A stretch of 64,000 bases of DNA from a gamma proteobacterium symbiont of Ctena orbiculata (GCA_003058495.1 QBVC01000029.1:27857-91856); one strand, 5' to 3'; positions 36,640 through 47,182 are shown, numbered from the stretch's first letter. A program made the numbers and translations. Notes: a model not told the origin generated them from the sequence alone.

Positions 36640-36663
36640 GCATTGTTATAAGAATAACAATGC
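36640..36663. promoter_or_regulatory. Perfect inverted repeat upstream of soxX (candidate operator)
   Basis: GCATTGTTAT-AAGA-ATAACAATGC: perfect 10-bp arms, 4-nt spacer, 135 nt before the soxX start. A TTTACA -35-like sequence (36632-36637) precedes it. It is suited to a dimeric repressor such as an ArsR-type sulfur regulator (inference). It could alternatively be a transcribed hairpin. Confidence 0.5.
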
Positions 36664-36798
36664 TCCAAGCCAATAATACGTCCTTAAGAGACACTGGCAC
36701 TTTAGCGACTTGTTGTACCATCCTAACATGAGAAACCAGGCTTTACCGCCCAAACAACAACAGGTTAGAACCACATTCACCCCCATCTGGAGGATATA

Positions 36799-37170
36799 AT
36801 GATTGGTAACACCAAAAAGTGGATAGGAGTGGCCGGCACAATCACTGTCCTAGCCGGTCAGTTTCTGATCTCCCCCGCAATCTTCGCCGCCGGAGGCAAT
36901 GCCGTAGAAGAGGGAAAGAAGATTGCCTTTGACCGAAAAAAAGGGAATTGCCTTGCCTGTCACAATATTGTCAACGCCCCGTCGCCGGGCAATATCGCAC
37001 CCGCATTGGTGGCGATGAAAGCCCGCTACGCATCAAAGGAAGAACTGCGCATGCAGATTTGGGATGCCACCATCAAGAATCCTGAATCGGCCATGCCGCC
37101 ATTCGGCAAACACGGCATCCTCTCCGAAGCTGATTTGGAAAAAGTCGTCGAATATGTCTGGACGCTCTGA
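36799..37170 (+). CDS. soxX: SoxX, monoheme cytochrome c subunit of SoxAX
   Basis: Periplasmic cytochrome c that, with SoxA, couples thiosulfate to the SoxYZ carrier. The 123-residue precursor has a signal peptide (cleavage near IFAAGG), one heme site CLACH (Cys51, Cys54, His55) and a likely axial Met98 in SAMPPFG. GGAGG lies 5 nt before the ATG. It is the first gene of soxXAKL; soxYZ and soxB are not in the window. Confidence 0.95.
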   Translation: MIGNTKKWIGVAGTITVLAGQFLISPAIFAAGGNAVEEGKKIAFDRKKGNCLACHNIVNAPSPGNIAPALVAMKARYASKEELRMQIWDATIKNPESAMPPFGKHGILSEADLEKVVEYVWTL

Positions 37171-37222
37171 GCATAAGCCGACACCCGTGTCTGACAGCAA
37201 CTCCTTTGAGGATAGAAAGATC

Positions 37223-38062
37223 ATGAAACAACTATTTCGTCAGTTAACCTTGATGGTTTTAACCTGCGGCATTATCACCGCAGCGCAGGCAACGACCCCT
37301 GAAGAGGATCTAAAGGCCTTCCAGAACTTCTATAAAAAGCGTTTTCCCAATGTAGAGTATACCGATTACGTCAATGGCGCCTATGCCATCGATCCGGTAG
37401 GCCGGGAAAACTGGGAGGCCATCGAAGAGTTTCCACCCTATGAACCCTTCATCGACGAAGGACAGGCGATGTGGGAAAAGCCTTTTGCCAACGGCAAAGG
37501 CTTCAAGGACTGTTTTCCGGACGGTCCCGCCCTTGGCTCCAAGTATCCGAGCTGGGACAAGGAGAAAGGCATGGTCATGACCCTGCCCCTGGCGCTCAAC
37601 AACTGCCTCGAGGCAAACGGGGAAAAGCCCTTGAAATATAAGAAAGGGCCGATCAACGACATCCTCTCCTATATCGCCTTCGAATCGCGGGGTCAGATCA
37701 CCAATGTGGAGATTCCCAGTGATGATCCGCGGGCGCTCGAAGCCTACGAGGCCGGCAAGAAGTTCTACTATACCCGTCGCGGACAGCTCAATTTTGCCTG
37801 CGCTCATTGCCATCTGCAAAATGCCGGTATGATTCTGCGCACCGAGATTCTCAGCCCCGCGCTTGGACATACCACCCACTTCCCCGTCTATCGTTCCAAA
37901 TGGGGTACCGTGGGCACACTGCATCGCCGCTTCACCGGCTGCAACAAGCAGGTTCGCGCCAAGCCCTTCAAGGCGCATGGTGAAGAGTATCGCAATCTCG
38001 AATACTTCCTCACCTACATGAGCAACGGCCTGCCAATGAATGGTCCTGGTGCCAGAAAGTAG
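37223..38062 (+). CDS. soxA: SoxA, cytochrome c subunit of SoxAX (single-heme type)
   Basis: Catalytic diheme or monoheme cytochrome that forms the thiosulfate-SoxY bond. The 279-residue precursor starts at ATG 37223, where a signal peptide begins (cleavage after AQA). Only one heme motif is present, CAHCH (Cys193, Cys196, His197); the N-terminal heme site of diheme SoxA is reduced to a lone cysteine pair (Cys97, Cys128). The active-site cysteine ligand is Cys240 in RRFTGCNKQVRAKPF. It follows soxX by 52 nt. Confidence 0.95.
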   Translation: MKQLFRQLTLMVLTCGIITAAQATTPEEDLKAFQNFYKKRFPNVEYTDYVNGAYAIDPVGRENWEAIEEFPPYEPFIDEGQAMWEKPFANGKGFKDCFPDGPALGSKYPSWDKEKGMVMTLPLALNNCLEANGEKPLKYKKGPINDILSYIAFESRGQITNVEIPSDDPRALEAYEAGKKFYYTRRGQLNFACAHCHLQNAGMILRTEILSPALGHTTHFPVYRSKWGTVGTLHRRFTGCNKQVRAKPFKAHGEEYRNLEYFLTYMSNGLPMNGPGARK

Positions 38063-38113
38063 AAACTTCAACCAGCCAACGATATAAAGATTCATGCAAT
38101 CGGAGTGAAAGCG

Positions 38114-38446
38114 ATGCAAAAGAAATCAGTACTCATTTCAAGCTTGCTGGCCTGGATGATAAGTTCCAGCCTGGCAACCATGGCCGTGGCGGATGAAGTC
38201 TCCGCCGAAAAGGTAAAAAAATTGATTGACGCAGCGGATGATGCCAGAAAACAGGCGGCCAGTGTTGGCGGCGAATGGCGTGATACCAGTAAAATGATTA
38301 AGAAGGCGAAAGGACTACTGGAGAAAGGCGACTTCGTGGCGGCCGCCAAGCTTGCCAACAAGGCAGCCAAACAGGGACATTTGGGGTATGAACAGGCAAT
38401 GTCCCAGAAAGAGCTGAAAATGCCTTCTTACATACACTACGAATAA
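38114..38446 (+). CDS. soxK: SoxXA-binding protein (SoxK)
   Basis: A 110-residue exported helical protein: signal peptide to about AVA/DEV, then Lys- and Ala-rich helices (KVKKLIDAADDARKQA; LEKGDFVAAAKLANKAAKQGHLGYEQA). ATG 38114 is preferred over an in-frame GTG 9 nt upstream because GGAG lies exactly there as ribosome-binding site. Small proteins of this type between soxA and soxL are annotated as SoxK, which binds and stimulates SoxAX. The assignment rests on position and composition. Confidence 0.8.
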   Translation: MQKKSVLISSLLAWMISSSLATMAVADEVSAEKVKKLIDAADDARKQAASVGGEWRDTSKMIKKAKGLLEKGDFVAAAKLANKAAKQGHLGYEQAMSQKELKMPSYIHYE

Positions 38447-38471
38447 TGGCTAACGCCTGGAGGAAGACATA

Positions 38472-39143
38472 ATGAAGTTTGTAAAAGCACTCATGCTTAG
38501 CGCGCTTGTCAGTGGCGTAGCGGTTGCACCCCAGCTCCATGCAATGGAAGGCAATCAGATCACGCCCGGACTGCAGTCCGTCGAGGTGACTCACAGTGGA
38601 GAGAAGGTGATTATCAGCCGCGCAGCCGACAAAACCGCGAAAATTCCGGGTACCTTCGCCAAGGTCGCACGCCATTGTCCCCCATTCTGCATCCAGCCCG
38701 CGACTGTCGCCGCCGGTGTCGAGACCGTGGGTGAGCTGGAGGTTCTCGGTTATCTGAAGAGAATCGGCGACGGCGACCGCAAGGTCATGGTCATCGATTC
38801 CCGTACCCCGGATTGGATCATCCGCGGCACCATTCCCGGCTCGGTGAATATCCCATGGAACAAGATCAACGTGGACCTTGAGGGCACCTTCGAGGTCGCC
38901 GCGGAAGCGGATGGCGTACATGACATACTGGTCAACCAGCTCGGGGTTCAGGAGGTCGACGGCAATCTTGATTTCCGCAACGCCAAGACCCTGGTTCTCT
39001 TCTGCAACGGTATCTGGTGTCCACAGTCATCATCCAATATCAAGACCCTGATCAAGCTGGGATATCCCGCCTACAAGCTGAAATGGTATCGCGGCGGCAT
39101 GCAGGACTGGGTCAGCCTGGGGCTTACCACGGTCAATCACTGA
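38472..39143 (+). CDS. soxL: SoxL, periplasmic rhodanese-domain protein
   Basis: A 223-residue exported sulfurtransferase: signal peptide (cleavage near QLHAME), a unique N-terminal part with CPPFC (residues 69-73) and a C-terminal rhodanese domain with active-site loop CNGIWCPQS (Cys178, Cys183), preceded by VIDSRTPDWIIRGTIPGSVNIPW. In purple sulfur bacteria soxL follows soxXAK; it is thought to handle the sulfane sulfur. A terminator follows. Confidence 0.92.
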   Translation: MKFVKALMLSALVSGVAVAPQLHAMEGNQITPGLQSVEVTHSGEKVIISRAADKTAKIPGTFAKVARHCPPFCIQPATVAAGVETVGELEVLGYLKRIGDGDRKVMVIDSRTPDWIIRGTIPGSVNIPWNKINVDLEGTFEVAAEADGVHDILVNQLGVQEVDGNLDFRNAKTLVLFCNGIWCPQSSSNIKTLIKLGYPAYKLKWYRGGMQDWVSLGLTTVNH

Positions 39144-39169
39144 GGCGGACCGACATCGGCTGAGAATAA

Positions 39170-39196
39170 AAGGCTGCCGCATGGCGGCCTTTTTTA
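39170..39196 (+). terminator. Terminator of the sox operon
   Basis: AAGGCTGCC, 4-nt loop, GGCGGCCTT, then six Ts, 27 nt after the soxL stop. This is a standard Rho-independent terminator with one wobble pair. Confidence 0.85.
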
Positions 39197-39383
39197 TTCA
39201 AGCCGCGAATGAATGCGAATCACCGCCAATTTTCGCCAATGGTGTGAGAATGCGGATGCTTCCGCTTAAACTCTGCGATAGATGTGAGTAAAGAGAGTTT
39301 GCCTACATTCGCGGTGCTAAATGGTGGCGATCAGATCCTGACAGGGAGTTGATCGATCACCCGACAGACAATCCGAAGGGCAG

Positions 39384-39412
39384 AAAAAAGGGTTGCCTGA
39401 GACAGGCAACCC
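39384..39412 (-). terminator. Terminator of tRNA-Pro
   Basis: Perfect stem GGGTTGCCTG / CAGGCAACCC with a 3-nt loop, followed by six Ts on the minus strand; T-rich sequence on the other side could make it bidirectional. It starts 7 nt after the tRNA. Confidence 0.85.
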
Positions 39413-39419
39413 TGTTTTT

Positions 39420-39496
39420 TGGTCCGGGCGGGGTGATTCGAACACCCGACCCCTACAACCCCATTGTAGTGCGCTACCAGACTGCGCTACGCCCGG
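39420..39496 (-). tRNA. tRNA-Pro (anticodon GGG)
   Basis: A 77-nt cloverleaf on the minus strand: acceptor CCGGGCG pairing with CGCCCGG, anticodon stem CTACA/TGTAG with loop ATGGGGT (anticodon GGG), T-arm GGGTGTTCGAATCACCC and encoded CCA. It is downstream of the ihfA-merR genes, as in Pseudomonas and relatives, but has its own promoter. Confidence 0.97.
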
Positions 39497-39507
39497 AAAG
39501 AGCGGCA

Positions 39508-39536
39508 ATACTAGGCACTTAAGCGGCTTATGTCAA
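39508..39536 (-). promoter_or_regulatory. Promoter of tRNA-Pro
   Basis: On the minus strand a perfect TTGACA (39536-39531), 17 bp, then TAGTAT (39513-39508), 12 nt before the tRNA 5' end. Confidence 0.85.
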
Positions 39537-39589
39537 TGTGGAAAGGCGCTTTTCACCGAATGCCGCCAGTGAGTGAATCTGTGTTATGA

Positions 39590-39702
39590 AGTCCGCAAAT
39601 GAAGGCGAATGAACGCTAATATTTGGGAACTGAAAAAACCGGCGGTTGTGTGGGTTATCAACTGATCCGCAATTTGCGTTCATTTGCGTTTATTTGCGGA
39701 CT
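39590..39702. repeat. MITE-like element, second copy of the AGTCCGCAAATGAACGC family
   Basis: Left end from 39590 (AGTCCGCAAATGAA) and right end to 39702 are inverted copies over about 30 bp with few mismatches; total 113 bp. It shares termini with 34720-34930 but not the interior. It lies 7 bp beyond the merR stop. A weaker, degenerate relative (GCCGCGAATGAATGCGAA and its inverse) spans about 39202-39315. Confidence 0.75.
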
Positions 39703-39709
39703 GACAGGC

Positions 39710-40069
39710 CTATCTTTTCAGGATCTGCAGCACCTCTTCCAACTCACTGCGGATCTGCTTGATGATCTGCTGGCTCTGTTGCTGATCTTCCTTGGCGGTA
39801 TCGCCGGAGAGTTGTTGGCGGGCGCCACCGATGGTAAATCCCTGTTCATAGAGGAGACTGCGTATCTGCCTGATCATGAGCACATCGTGGCGCTGATAGT
39901 AGCGTCTGTTGCCACGCCGCTTGACGGGTTTGAGCTGTGGAAACTCCTGCTCCCAGTAGCGCAAGACATGGGGTTTGACCTGGCAGAGGTCACTCACCTC
40001 GCCGATCGTAAAGTAGCGTTTCCCCGGTATTGCGGGCAGATCTAGATTACTGCTGCTCGGATCCAGCAT
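39710..40069 (-). CDS. MerR-family regulator next to ihfA
   Basis: A 119-residue MerR-like protein: winged helix [26 protein letters not shown] (about residues 18-45), [23 protein letters not shown], and a C-terminal coiled-coil-forming helix ([22 protein letters not shown]). It lacks a cysteine-rich metal-binding loop. It overlaps ihfA by 23 nt. This MerR paralogue is conserved beside ihfA in many Gammaproteobacteria; its target is not established. Confidence 0.9.
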   Translation of the reverse strand: MLDPSSSNLDLPAIPGKRYFTIGEVSDLCQVKPHVLRYWEQEFPQLKPVKRRGNRRYYQRHDVLMIRQIRSLLYEQGFTIGGARQQLSGDTAKEDQQQSQQIIKQIRSELEEVLQILKR

Positions 40070-40349
40070 AGGCTTCCACTCGTGCCTTCAATTTTTGACC
40101 GGGTCTGAAAGTAACCACGCGGCGCGCGGAGATGGGTATCTCCATCCCTGTCTTGGGATTTCGTCCGGGTCTCTGTTTTTTCTCGCGCAGATCAAAATTT
40201 CCAAAACCGGAAAGTTTCACCTGTCCCCCTCTTTCAAGAGACTGGCGGATCTCCTCGAAGAACATCTCGACCATCTCTTTGGCCTCACGTTTGTTCAAAC
40301 CAAGCTCATCGAAAAGCCTGGCGGCCATGTCTGCTTTTGTTAGTGCCAT
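40047..40349 (-). CDS. ihfA: Integration host factor subunit alpha
   Basis: DNA-bending HU/IHF-family protein, forming a heterodimer with IhfB. The 100-residue protein has [25 protein letters not shown] and the intercalating-proline region [25 protein letters not shown]. It follows pheT by 11 nt, the standard pheST-ihfA operon. Confidence 0.97.
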   Translation of the reverse strand: MALTKADMAARLFDELGLNKREAKEMVEMFFEEIRQSLERGGQVKLSGFGNFDLREKKQRPGRNPKTGMEIPISARRVVTFRPGQKLKARVEAYAGSEQQ

Positions 40350-40360
40350 CTCCGTCTACC

Positions 40361-42739
40361 CTAGTCTCTGAGTTTTGCGCCTAAATCTTCGGCCAAACGG
40401 TTTAAAACCTTAGCGACCACATCCTCCACTTCTTTATCTGTAAGAGTGTGTGATTTTTCCTGTAAAATCAATCCCAATGCGAGACTTTTTCGTCCCGAAT
40501 CTATGTTTTCCCCAGTATAGACATCAAATAAGATAATGTCTGTAACTATTTTGCCGGATTGGTCACGAATAAGATTCCTAATTGACTCAAAAGTGACCGA
40601 TTGGTCGACAACAATGGCGATATCCCGGCGGATAGAGGGAAATTTCGACAGGGTTTCAAAGCTGGGAAGCCTGCCCTGGGCCAGCTTTTCCAGCTTGATC
40701 TCGAAAACAAAGGCGGGACCGGTGAGATCGAGGGTTTTTTCGATTTGCGGATGCAGCATCCCGATCAGCCCGATATTTTCACCGGCCAGGCTGATCGCAG
40801 CAGACTGACCGGGATGAAGCGCGGCGTGTTCGGCAGGGGCGAAAGCGAACCCTCGCCGCCGGCCATTGAGTGACAACAGGGCCTCCACATCGGCCTTCAG
40901 GTCGTAGAAATCGGCGGCTCGACTCGCGCCACCCCACTGCTCGGGGTAGCGATCCCCGCTGACCAGGCCCGCCAGAACCGGCTCCTGGGTGATCTTGCCA
41001 TCCTCCCTGAAGAAACAGAGGCCGGTCTCGAAGATACGCACCCTCGGCTGCTGCCTCGACTGATTGTAGCGCGCGGTCTGCAGCAGGCCGGGCCAGATCG
41101 AGGTCCGCATCACCGACATGTCGGCCGAGATCGGGTTGGCGAGCCGGATGCCGCTCTTTCCGGGATCGATCAGGGCCTCTATCTCGGGACTGACGAAACT
41201 GTAGGTGATGACCTCCTGGTAGTCGCGGCCGACCAGCAGCATCCTGGCCCGGTTCAGATCGAAATCGACTTCGGGCCGTTCACGCATCTCCATGGCCGAG
41301 TGTCCGCGATGGGCGGGTATCCGCGTATAGCCGTAGATGCGTCCGATCTCTTCGATCAGGTCCTCTTCGATGGCGATATCGAATCGGCTGCTTGGGGCCC
41401 TTACCCGCCAACCCCGCTCCGTCCTGTTCACCGCCATCTCGAGCCGGTCGAGGATGTCGCTCACCTCGTCGTCATCGATCTCGACACCCAGTACCTTGTT
41501 GATCCGCTCTGCCCGCAACCCGATCAGCGGCCGCGGCTCGATCCGCTGCTCGTTGCAGGCCTCCACGATGGGACCCGGGCGGCCACCGGTTATCTCCACC
41601 AGCAGGGCGGTGGCGCGCTCCATCGCCTTGGTCTGTAGCTGCGGATCGACGCCACGCTCAAAGCGGTGGGATGAATCCGTATGCAGACCATAGCTTCTGG
41701 CCTTGCCGCTGATCGCGGTGGGTGCGAAAAAAGCGCTCTCCAGGAGAATGTGCCGGGTGGTCTCGTTCACCGCCGAGTCATCACCCCCCATGATGCCCGC
41801 CAATGCCAGGGGTCGATCGGCGTCCGCGATGACCAGGGTCTCCGCATCCAGGTCGACCTCCTGGCCGCCGATCAGGATCAGCTTTTCACCCGCCATTGCC
41901 ATGCGCACCCGAATCCGCTCGCTGATCCGCGCCAGGTCGAAGCCATGCATCGGCTGACCCAGTTCCAGCAGCACGTAGTTGGTGACATCCACCACCGGAC
42001 CCAGGCTGCGGATATCGCTGCGGCGCAGCCGCTCCTGCATCCATAGCGGGGTCTGGGCATTGACATCCACATCGCGCACCACCCGGCAGAGATAGCGTGG
42101 ACAGGCCTCGTCGGCCTCCAGATCGACCTCGACCCGGTCATCGATGGCCGCCTCAACCGCATCGATCGCCGGTGGCGTCACCTGACAGCGGTTGATCACA
42201 CCCACTTCCCTGGCGATGCCCGCAATACCGAGGCAGTCGCCCCGGTCGGGGGTCAGGTCGACATCGATGGCGCTATCCTCGAGCCTCAGAAAGTGGCGAA
42301 AATCCTCGCCGACGGGGGCATCTTCCGGCAGCGGCATGATGCCGTCCGAACTCTCGGCCAGGCCCAGCTCACTGGCGGAACAGATCATGCCGGAGGACTC
42401 CACGCCGCGTAACTTCGCCTTCCTGATCTTGAAATCTCCGGGCAGCAGGGCCCCGACAGTGGCTACCGGCACGCGCATGCCTGCGGCTACATTCTTCGCG
42501 CCACAGACGATCTGCAGCGGTTCGCCGCCGCCCACATTCACCCTGCAGACACTGAGCTTGTCGGCGTCGGGATGCTGTTCGCGGCTCAGCACCTCGCCGA
42601 CGACAACGCCATCGAAGACGGCGGCTACCGATTCCACCGAGTCGACCTCGAGGCCGGCCATGCTCAGCTGATCGGCCAACTCCCGAGTGGTCACCGCCGG
42701 ATCCACCCATTCACGCAACCAGGCTTCACTGAATTTCAT
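40361..42739 (-). CDS. pheT: Phenylalanyl-tRNA synthetase beta subunit
   Basis: Large subunit of the (alpha-beta)2 PheRS, needed for tRNA binding and editing of mischarged Tyr. The 792-residue protein contains the N-terminal OB-fold tRNA-binding domain (VVGEVLSREQHPDADKLSVCRV), the B3/4 editing domain (near residues 200-370), B5, and the C-terminal anticodon-binding domain (KFPSIRRDIAIVVD). It starts 15 nt after pheS. Confidence 0.97.
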   Translation of the reverse strand: MKFSEAWLREWVDPAVTTRELADQLSMAGLEVDSVESVAAVFDGVVVGEVLSREQHPDADKLSVCRVNVGGGEPLQIVCGAKNVAAGMRVPVATVGALLPGDFKIRKAKLRGVESSGMICSASELGLAESSDGIMPLPEDAPVGEDFRHFLRLEDSAIDVDLTPDRGDCLGIAGIAREVGVINRCQVTPPAIDAVEAAIDDRVEVDLEADEACPRYLCRVVRDVDVNAQTPLWMQERLRRSDIRSLGPVVDVTNYVLLELGQPMHGFDLARISERIRVRMAMAGEKLILIGGQEVDLDAETLVIADADRPLALAGIMGGDDSAVNETTRHILLESAFFAPTAISGKARSYGLHTDSSHRFERGVDPQLQTKAMERATALLVEITGGRPGPIVEACNEQRIEPRPLIGLRAERINKVLGVEIDDDEVSDILDRLEMAVNRTERGWRVRAPSSRFDIAIEEDLIEEIGRIYGYTRIPAHRGHSAMEMRERPEVDFDLNRARMLLVGRDYQEVITYSFVSPEIEALIDPGKSGIRLANPISADMSVMRTSIWPGLLQTARYNQSRQQPRVRIFETGLCFFREDGKITQEPVLAGLVSGDRYPEQWGGASRAADFYDLKADVEALLSLNGRRRGFAFAPAEHAALHPGQSAAISLAGENIGLIGMLHPQIEKTLDLTGPAFVFEIKLEKLAQGRLPSFETLSKFPSIRRDIAIVVDQSVTFESIRNLIRDQSGKIVTDIILFDVYTGENIDSGRKSLALGLILQEKSHTLTDKEVEDVVAKVLNRLAEDLGAKLRD

Positions 42740-42754
42740 GACGCTCTACCCTCC

Positions 42755-43786
<1,032 letters not shown>

Positions 43787-43803
43787 CTAACCCCAAAAAA
43801 AAT

Positions 43804-43941
43804 AATTTTGAATTTTGAATTGTGAATTATGAATTTCGGTGCTCGCTTCACTCGCGCTTATTTGGATCTGTCTTTCCATAAAATACAGCCTGCGCGGAGC
43901 GCAAACATCAATTCAAAATTCACAATTCAAAATTCATAATT
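43804..43941. repeat. AT-rich inverted-repeat element, second copy
   Basis: Arms 43804-43835 and 43910-43941 (AATTTTGAATTTTGAATT-type) are complementary with few mismatches and enclose a GC-rich core. It is related to the element at 6577-6703 and lies between the rplT terminator and pheS, so it could influence pheST expression. Confidence 0.75.
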
Positions 43942-43956
43942 CCTTTTGCAAAGCAA

Positions 43957-43988
43957 AAAAGGGAAAAGCCCCAAGGCCTTTCCCTTTT
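43957..43988 (-). terminator. Terminator after rplT
   Basis: On the minus strand AAAAGGGAAAGGCC, 4-nt loop, GGCTTTTCCCTTTT running on into TTGC. The 14-bp stem has a U-rich 3' side. It ends the infC-rpmI-rplT transcript about 48 nt after the rplT stop. Confidence 0.75.
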
Positions 43989-44035
43989 CTGTGGTCACTG
44001 TTCGGTCGGGTCCAACCCGGCCTCACGACATGCAC

Positions 44036-44395
44036 TTAGCTGGAAAGAGCGGCCTTGGCCTGTTCCGCCAGCACGCTAAATGCGGTTTTGTCGTTGACAG
44101 CCAGATCGGCCAGCATCTTGCGGTCGACCTCGATATTGGCCATGTGCAGGCCGTTTATCATGCGGCTGTAGGAGAGACCGTTTTCCCGCGCACCCGCATT
44201 GATACGGGCAATCCAGAGGGCGCGAAACTGGCGCTTTTTCTGGCGCCGGTCACGGTAGGCGTATTGCCCCGCCTTGATGACCGCCTGCTTGGCGACACGG
44301 TAGACCTTGCTGCGGGCACCATAATAGCCCTTGGCTTCTTCAAGCACCTTTTTGTGACGGGCGCGTGCTTGTACACCACGTTTTACTCTTGGCAT
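44036..44395 (-). CDS. rplT: 50S ribosomal protein L20
   Basis: Early-assembly 23S rRNA-binding protein, which represses its own operon in E. coli. The 119-residue sequence [28 protein letters not shown]...[20 protein letters not shown] is unmistakable. It lies 22 nt after rpmI and is followed by a terminator. Confidence 0.98.
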   Translation of the reverse strand: MPRVKRGVQARARHKKVLEEAKGYYGARSKVYRVAKQAVIKAGQYAYRDRRQKKRQFRALWIARINAGARENGLSYSRMINGLHMANIEVDRKMLADLAVNDKTAFSVLAEQAKAALSS

Positions 44396-44417
44396 TTTTC
44401 AGATCCGATTCTTAAAG

Positions 44418-44615
44418 TCAGGCGTAAGGCAGCATGCGACGTGCAATGGCCGCATCCGCTTTTGCGATGGTATTGGGGGCGCGCAACTGGCGTTTCCGCT
44501 TGGTGCTCTTCTTCGTCAGGATATGCCGACGATGGGAGCAGTTGCGTTTGAATGAACCGGATGAGGTGCGCTTAAAGCGTTTCGCCGCACCCCGATTTGT
44601 CTTTATCTTGGGCAT
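44418..44615 (-). CDS. rpmI: 50S ribosomal protein L35
   Basis: A 65-residue basic ribosomal protein, [17 protein letters not shown]...[18 protein letters not shown], as in all bacteria. It sits between infC and rplT in the conserved order, 44 nt after infC. Confidence 0.98.
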   Translation of the reverse strand: MPKIKTNRGAAKRFKRTSSGSFKRNCSHRRHILTKKSTKRKRQLRAPNTIAKADAAIARRMLPYA

Positions 44616-44659
44616 TGTATCTAAACTCCGCTATTTGGGCGTTCAAGACGCCGTTAAAG

Positions 44660-45178
44660 TTACTTTTTCTTGGGACTCAGCACCATCACCATCTGGCGTC
44701 CCTCCATGATCGGTTTCTGCTCGATCTGGCCGTAGTCGGCAAGATCCCGCTCAACCCGTTCAAGGAGTTCCAGGCCCAGCTCGCGATGGGCGTGCTCGCG
44801 ACCGCGGAAACGCATGGTCACCTTGGTCTTGTCCCCGTCTTCAAGGAAACGTATCAGGTTGCGCAGTTTTACCTGATAATCCCCTTCCCCCGTCCCTGGC
44901 CTGAATTTGATCTCTTTGATGTGTACCTGCTTCTGCTTCTTTTTCGCGGCCTGTTTCTGCTTTTTCAGTTCGAAAAGAAACTTGCCGTAATCCATGACGC
45001 GACAAACAGGGGGTTCCCCATTCGGTACGATCTCTACCAAATCGAGTGCCGCCTCCTGGGCCGCTTCCTGGGCCTTTTCGATCGAGACAACACCCACCTG
45101 TTCACCATCAGCCCCTATGAGTCTTACCTCAACGGCTGTTATGTCATCATTAAGACGGTGCTTTTTTACAGCAGCGAT
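44660..45178 (-). CDS. infC: Translation initiation factor IF-3, starting at ATC
   Basis: Binds the 30S subunit and rejects non-canonical start codons. The conserved N-terminus is [12 protein letters not shown]; the codon before it is ATC at 45178, preceded by a perfect GGAGG (45191-45187) at 8-nt spacing. No ATG, GTG or TTG start is suitably placed. infC of E. coli uses ATT for autoregulation, so ATC here is consistent with the same discrimination mechanism. The product is 172 residues, with [15 protein letters not shown] in the linker and the C-terminal domain ending VMVLSPKKK. It follows thrS by 67 nt. Confidence 0.95.
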   Translation of the reverse strand: MAAVKKHRLNDDITAVEVRLIGADGEQVGVVSIEKAQEAAQEAALDLVEIVPNGEPPVCRVMDYGKFLFELKKQKQAAKKKQKQVHIKEIKFRPGTGEGDYQVKLRNLIRFLEDGDKTKVTMRFRGREHAHRELGLELLERVERDLADYGQIEQKPIMEGRQMVMVLSPKKK

Positions 45179-45245
45179 AACCGGTTCCTCCAAAAAGTCC
45201 AAACCCGAAAAGTAGAAAAGCACCGGATCGACCGATGCTTAACAC

Positions 45246-47162
45246 TCAGCTCACACGTTGCATGACTTCAGATTTCATACGTTCGACAAAAGCATTGACA
45301 GGCATGGCGCCCAGATCTTCACCTCCTCGCGTACGAACAGCCACCGTGCCCTCTTCCATCTCCCGATCACCAATGACCAGCAGATAGGGCACCCTCATCA
45401 ACGTGTGTTCGCGGATTTTAAAGCCAATCTTCTCATTTCTCAAGTCTGATTCGACTCGAAAACCGTTATCTTGCAAGGATTTGAGACATTTTGTCAGATA
45501 TTCGCTCTGGCGATCGGTGATATTCATCAAAACCGCCTGAACCGGGGCGAGCCAGAGGGGCAGCGCGCCGGCGTAGTGTTCGATCAGAATTCCGATGAAG
45601 CGCTCCAGGGAACCGAGGATCGCCCGATGCAGCATCACCGGCACCTGCTTGCTGTTGTCCTCGGCGATATAGCTGGCGCCAAGGCGCTCGGGCATGGAGA
45701 AATCGAGCTGGATGGTGCCCAGCTGCCAGATCCTGCCGAGGCAGTCACGCAGGGAGAATTCGATCTTCGGACCGTAGAAGGCCCCCTCTCCCGGCTGCAG
45801 CTCCCAATCCAGTCCCTGCTGGTTGAGCGCATCTTCAAGTGCTTTCTCAGCTTTATCCCATACCTCATCTGATCCGACACGCTTTTCAGGTCTTGTGGAA
45901 AGCTTGACCAGGACCTCGTCGAAACCGAAATCCCTATACACCTCCAGCAGCAGGTTATTGAAGGCCTCCACTTCACCGAGGATCTGCTCCTCGCTGCAGA
46001 AGATATGGGCATCGTCCTGGACGAAGTTGCGCACCCGCATCAACCCATGCAGGGTGCCCGAGGGCTCGTTGCGGTGGCAGGAGCCGAACTCAGCCAGGCG
46101 CAGGGGCAGGTCCCGGTAGCTCTTCAGGCCGTGGTTGTAGATCTGGATATGGGCCGGGCAGTTCATCGGCTTGATGGCATAGACCCGGTCGTCGGTCTCG
46201 GTGATGAAGATATCGTCGCGGAACTTCTCCCAGTGGCCCGACTTCTCCCACAGGGTGCGATCGATCACCTGGGGCGTGTGCACCTCCTGGTAGCCGTGGG
46301 CCTTCAGCTTGTCGCGGATATAGTCCTGGATCGTGAGATAGATGCGCCAACCCTTGTCGTGCCAGAAGGCCATGCCGGGGGCCTCCTCCTGGGTATGGAA
46401 CAGGTCCTGGGCCTTGCCGATCTTGCGATGGTCCCGCTTTTCCGCCTCTTCCAGGCGATGCAGATAGGCGTTGAGCTCCTTCTTGTCGCGCCAGGCCGTG
46501 CCGTAGATACGCTGCAGCATCTCGTTGTCGGAGTCGCCCCGCCAGTAGGCACCCGCCACCTTCATCAGCTTGAATCCCTTGCCCAGCATCCCGGTGCTGG
46601 GCAGGTGGGGTCCGCGGCAGACATCGAACCAGTCGCCCTGACGGTAGACGGAGACCTCCTCCCCATCGGATATGAACTCCCTGATGATCTCGACCTTGTA
46701 CTTCTCACCGATCTTATCGAAGGTCGCTATCGCCTCCTCCCTGTCCCACACCTCCCGCTGCAACGGCAGGTTGCGCTTGACGATCTCGTGCATGCGCTGT
46801 TCGATCTTCTTCAGGTCATCCGGAGTGAAGGCCTCGTCACGGGCAAAGTCGTAGTAGAAGCCATCCTCGATGGCGGGACCGATGGTGACCTGGGTGCCTG
46901 GATAGAGCTCCTGCACCGCCTGCGCCATGACATGGGCGGCGTCGTGGCGGATCAGTTCCAACGCCTCTTCGTCCCGGCTGGTGACGATGGCGACCTCGCA
47001 ATCCTGCTCCACAAGATAGGAGGTATCGACCAGACGGCCGTCGACCCGGCCGGCCAGGGCGGCCTTGGCGAGACCGGGACCGATATCGGCGGCAATCTCA
47101 TGCACCGTCACTGCTTTATCGAATTCACGCTGGGAACCGTCGGGGAGAGAGATAACTGGCAT
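45246..47162 (-). CDS. thrS: Threonyl-tRNA synthetase
   Basis: Charges tRNA-Thr and edits Ser-tRNA. The 638-residue protein has the N-terminal TGS domain ([28 protein letters not shown]), the editing domain with [17 protein letters not shown], the class II core with [12 protein letters not shown] (zinc Cys) and [10 protein letters not shown], and the anticodon domain at the C-terminus. ATG 47162 is chosen over longer frames because GAGGA lies 8 nt upstream and the TGS domain begins here. A hairpin immediately upstream resembles the thrS operator. Confidence 0.97.
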   Translation of the reverse strand: MPVISLPDGSQREFDKAVTVHEIAADIGPGLAKAALAGRVDGRLVDTSYLVEQDCEVAIVTSRDEEALELIRHDAAHVMAQAVQELYPGTQVTIGPAIEDGFYYDFARDEAFTPDDLKKIEQRMHEIVKRNLPLQREVWDREEAIATFDKIGEKYKVEIIREFISDGEEVSVYRQGDWFDVCRGPHLPSTGMLGKGFKLMKVAGAYWRGDSDNEMLQRIYGTAWRDKKELNAYLHRLEEAEKRDHRKIGKAQDLFHTQEEAPGMAFWHDKGWRIYLTIQDYIRDKLKAHGYQEVHTPQVIDRTLWEKSGHWEKFRDDIFITETDDRVYAIKPMNCPAHIQIYNHGLKSYRDLPLRLAEFGSCHRNEPSGTLHGLMRVRNFVQDDAHIFCSEEQILGEVEAFNNLLLEVYRDFGFDEVLVKLSTRPEKRVGSDEVWDKAEKALEDALNQQGLDWELQPGEGAFYGPKIEFSLRDCLGRIWQLGTIQLDFSMPERLGASYIAEDNSKQVPVMLHRAILGSLERFIGILIEHYAGALPLWLAPVQAVLMNITDRQSEYLTKCLKSLQDNGFRVESDLRNEKIGFKIREHTLMRVPYLLVIGDREMEEGTVAVRTRGGEDLGAMPVNAFVERMKSEVMQRVS

Positions 47163-47182
47163 AGTCTGCTTCCTCATCAGTG

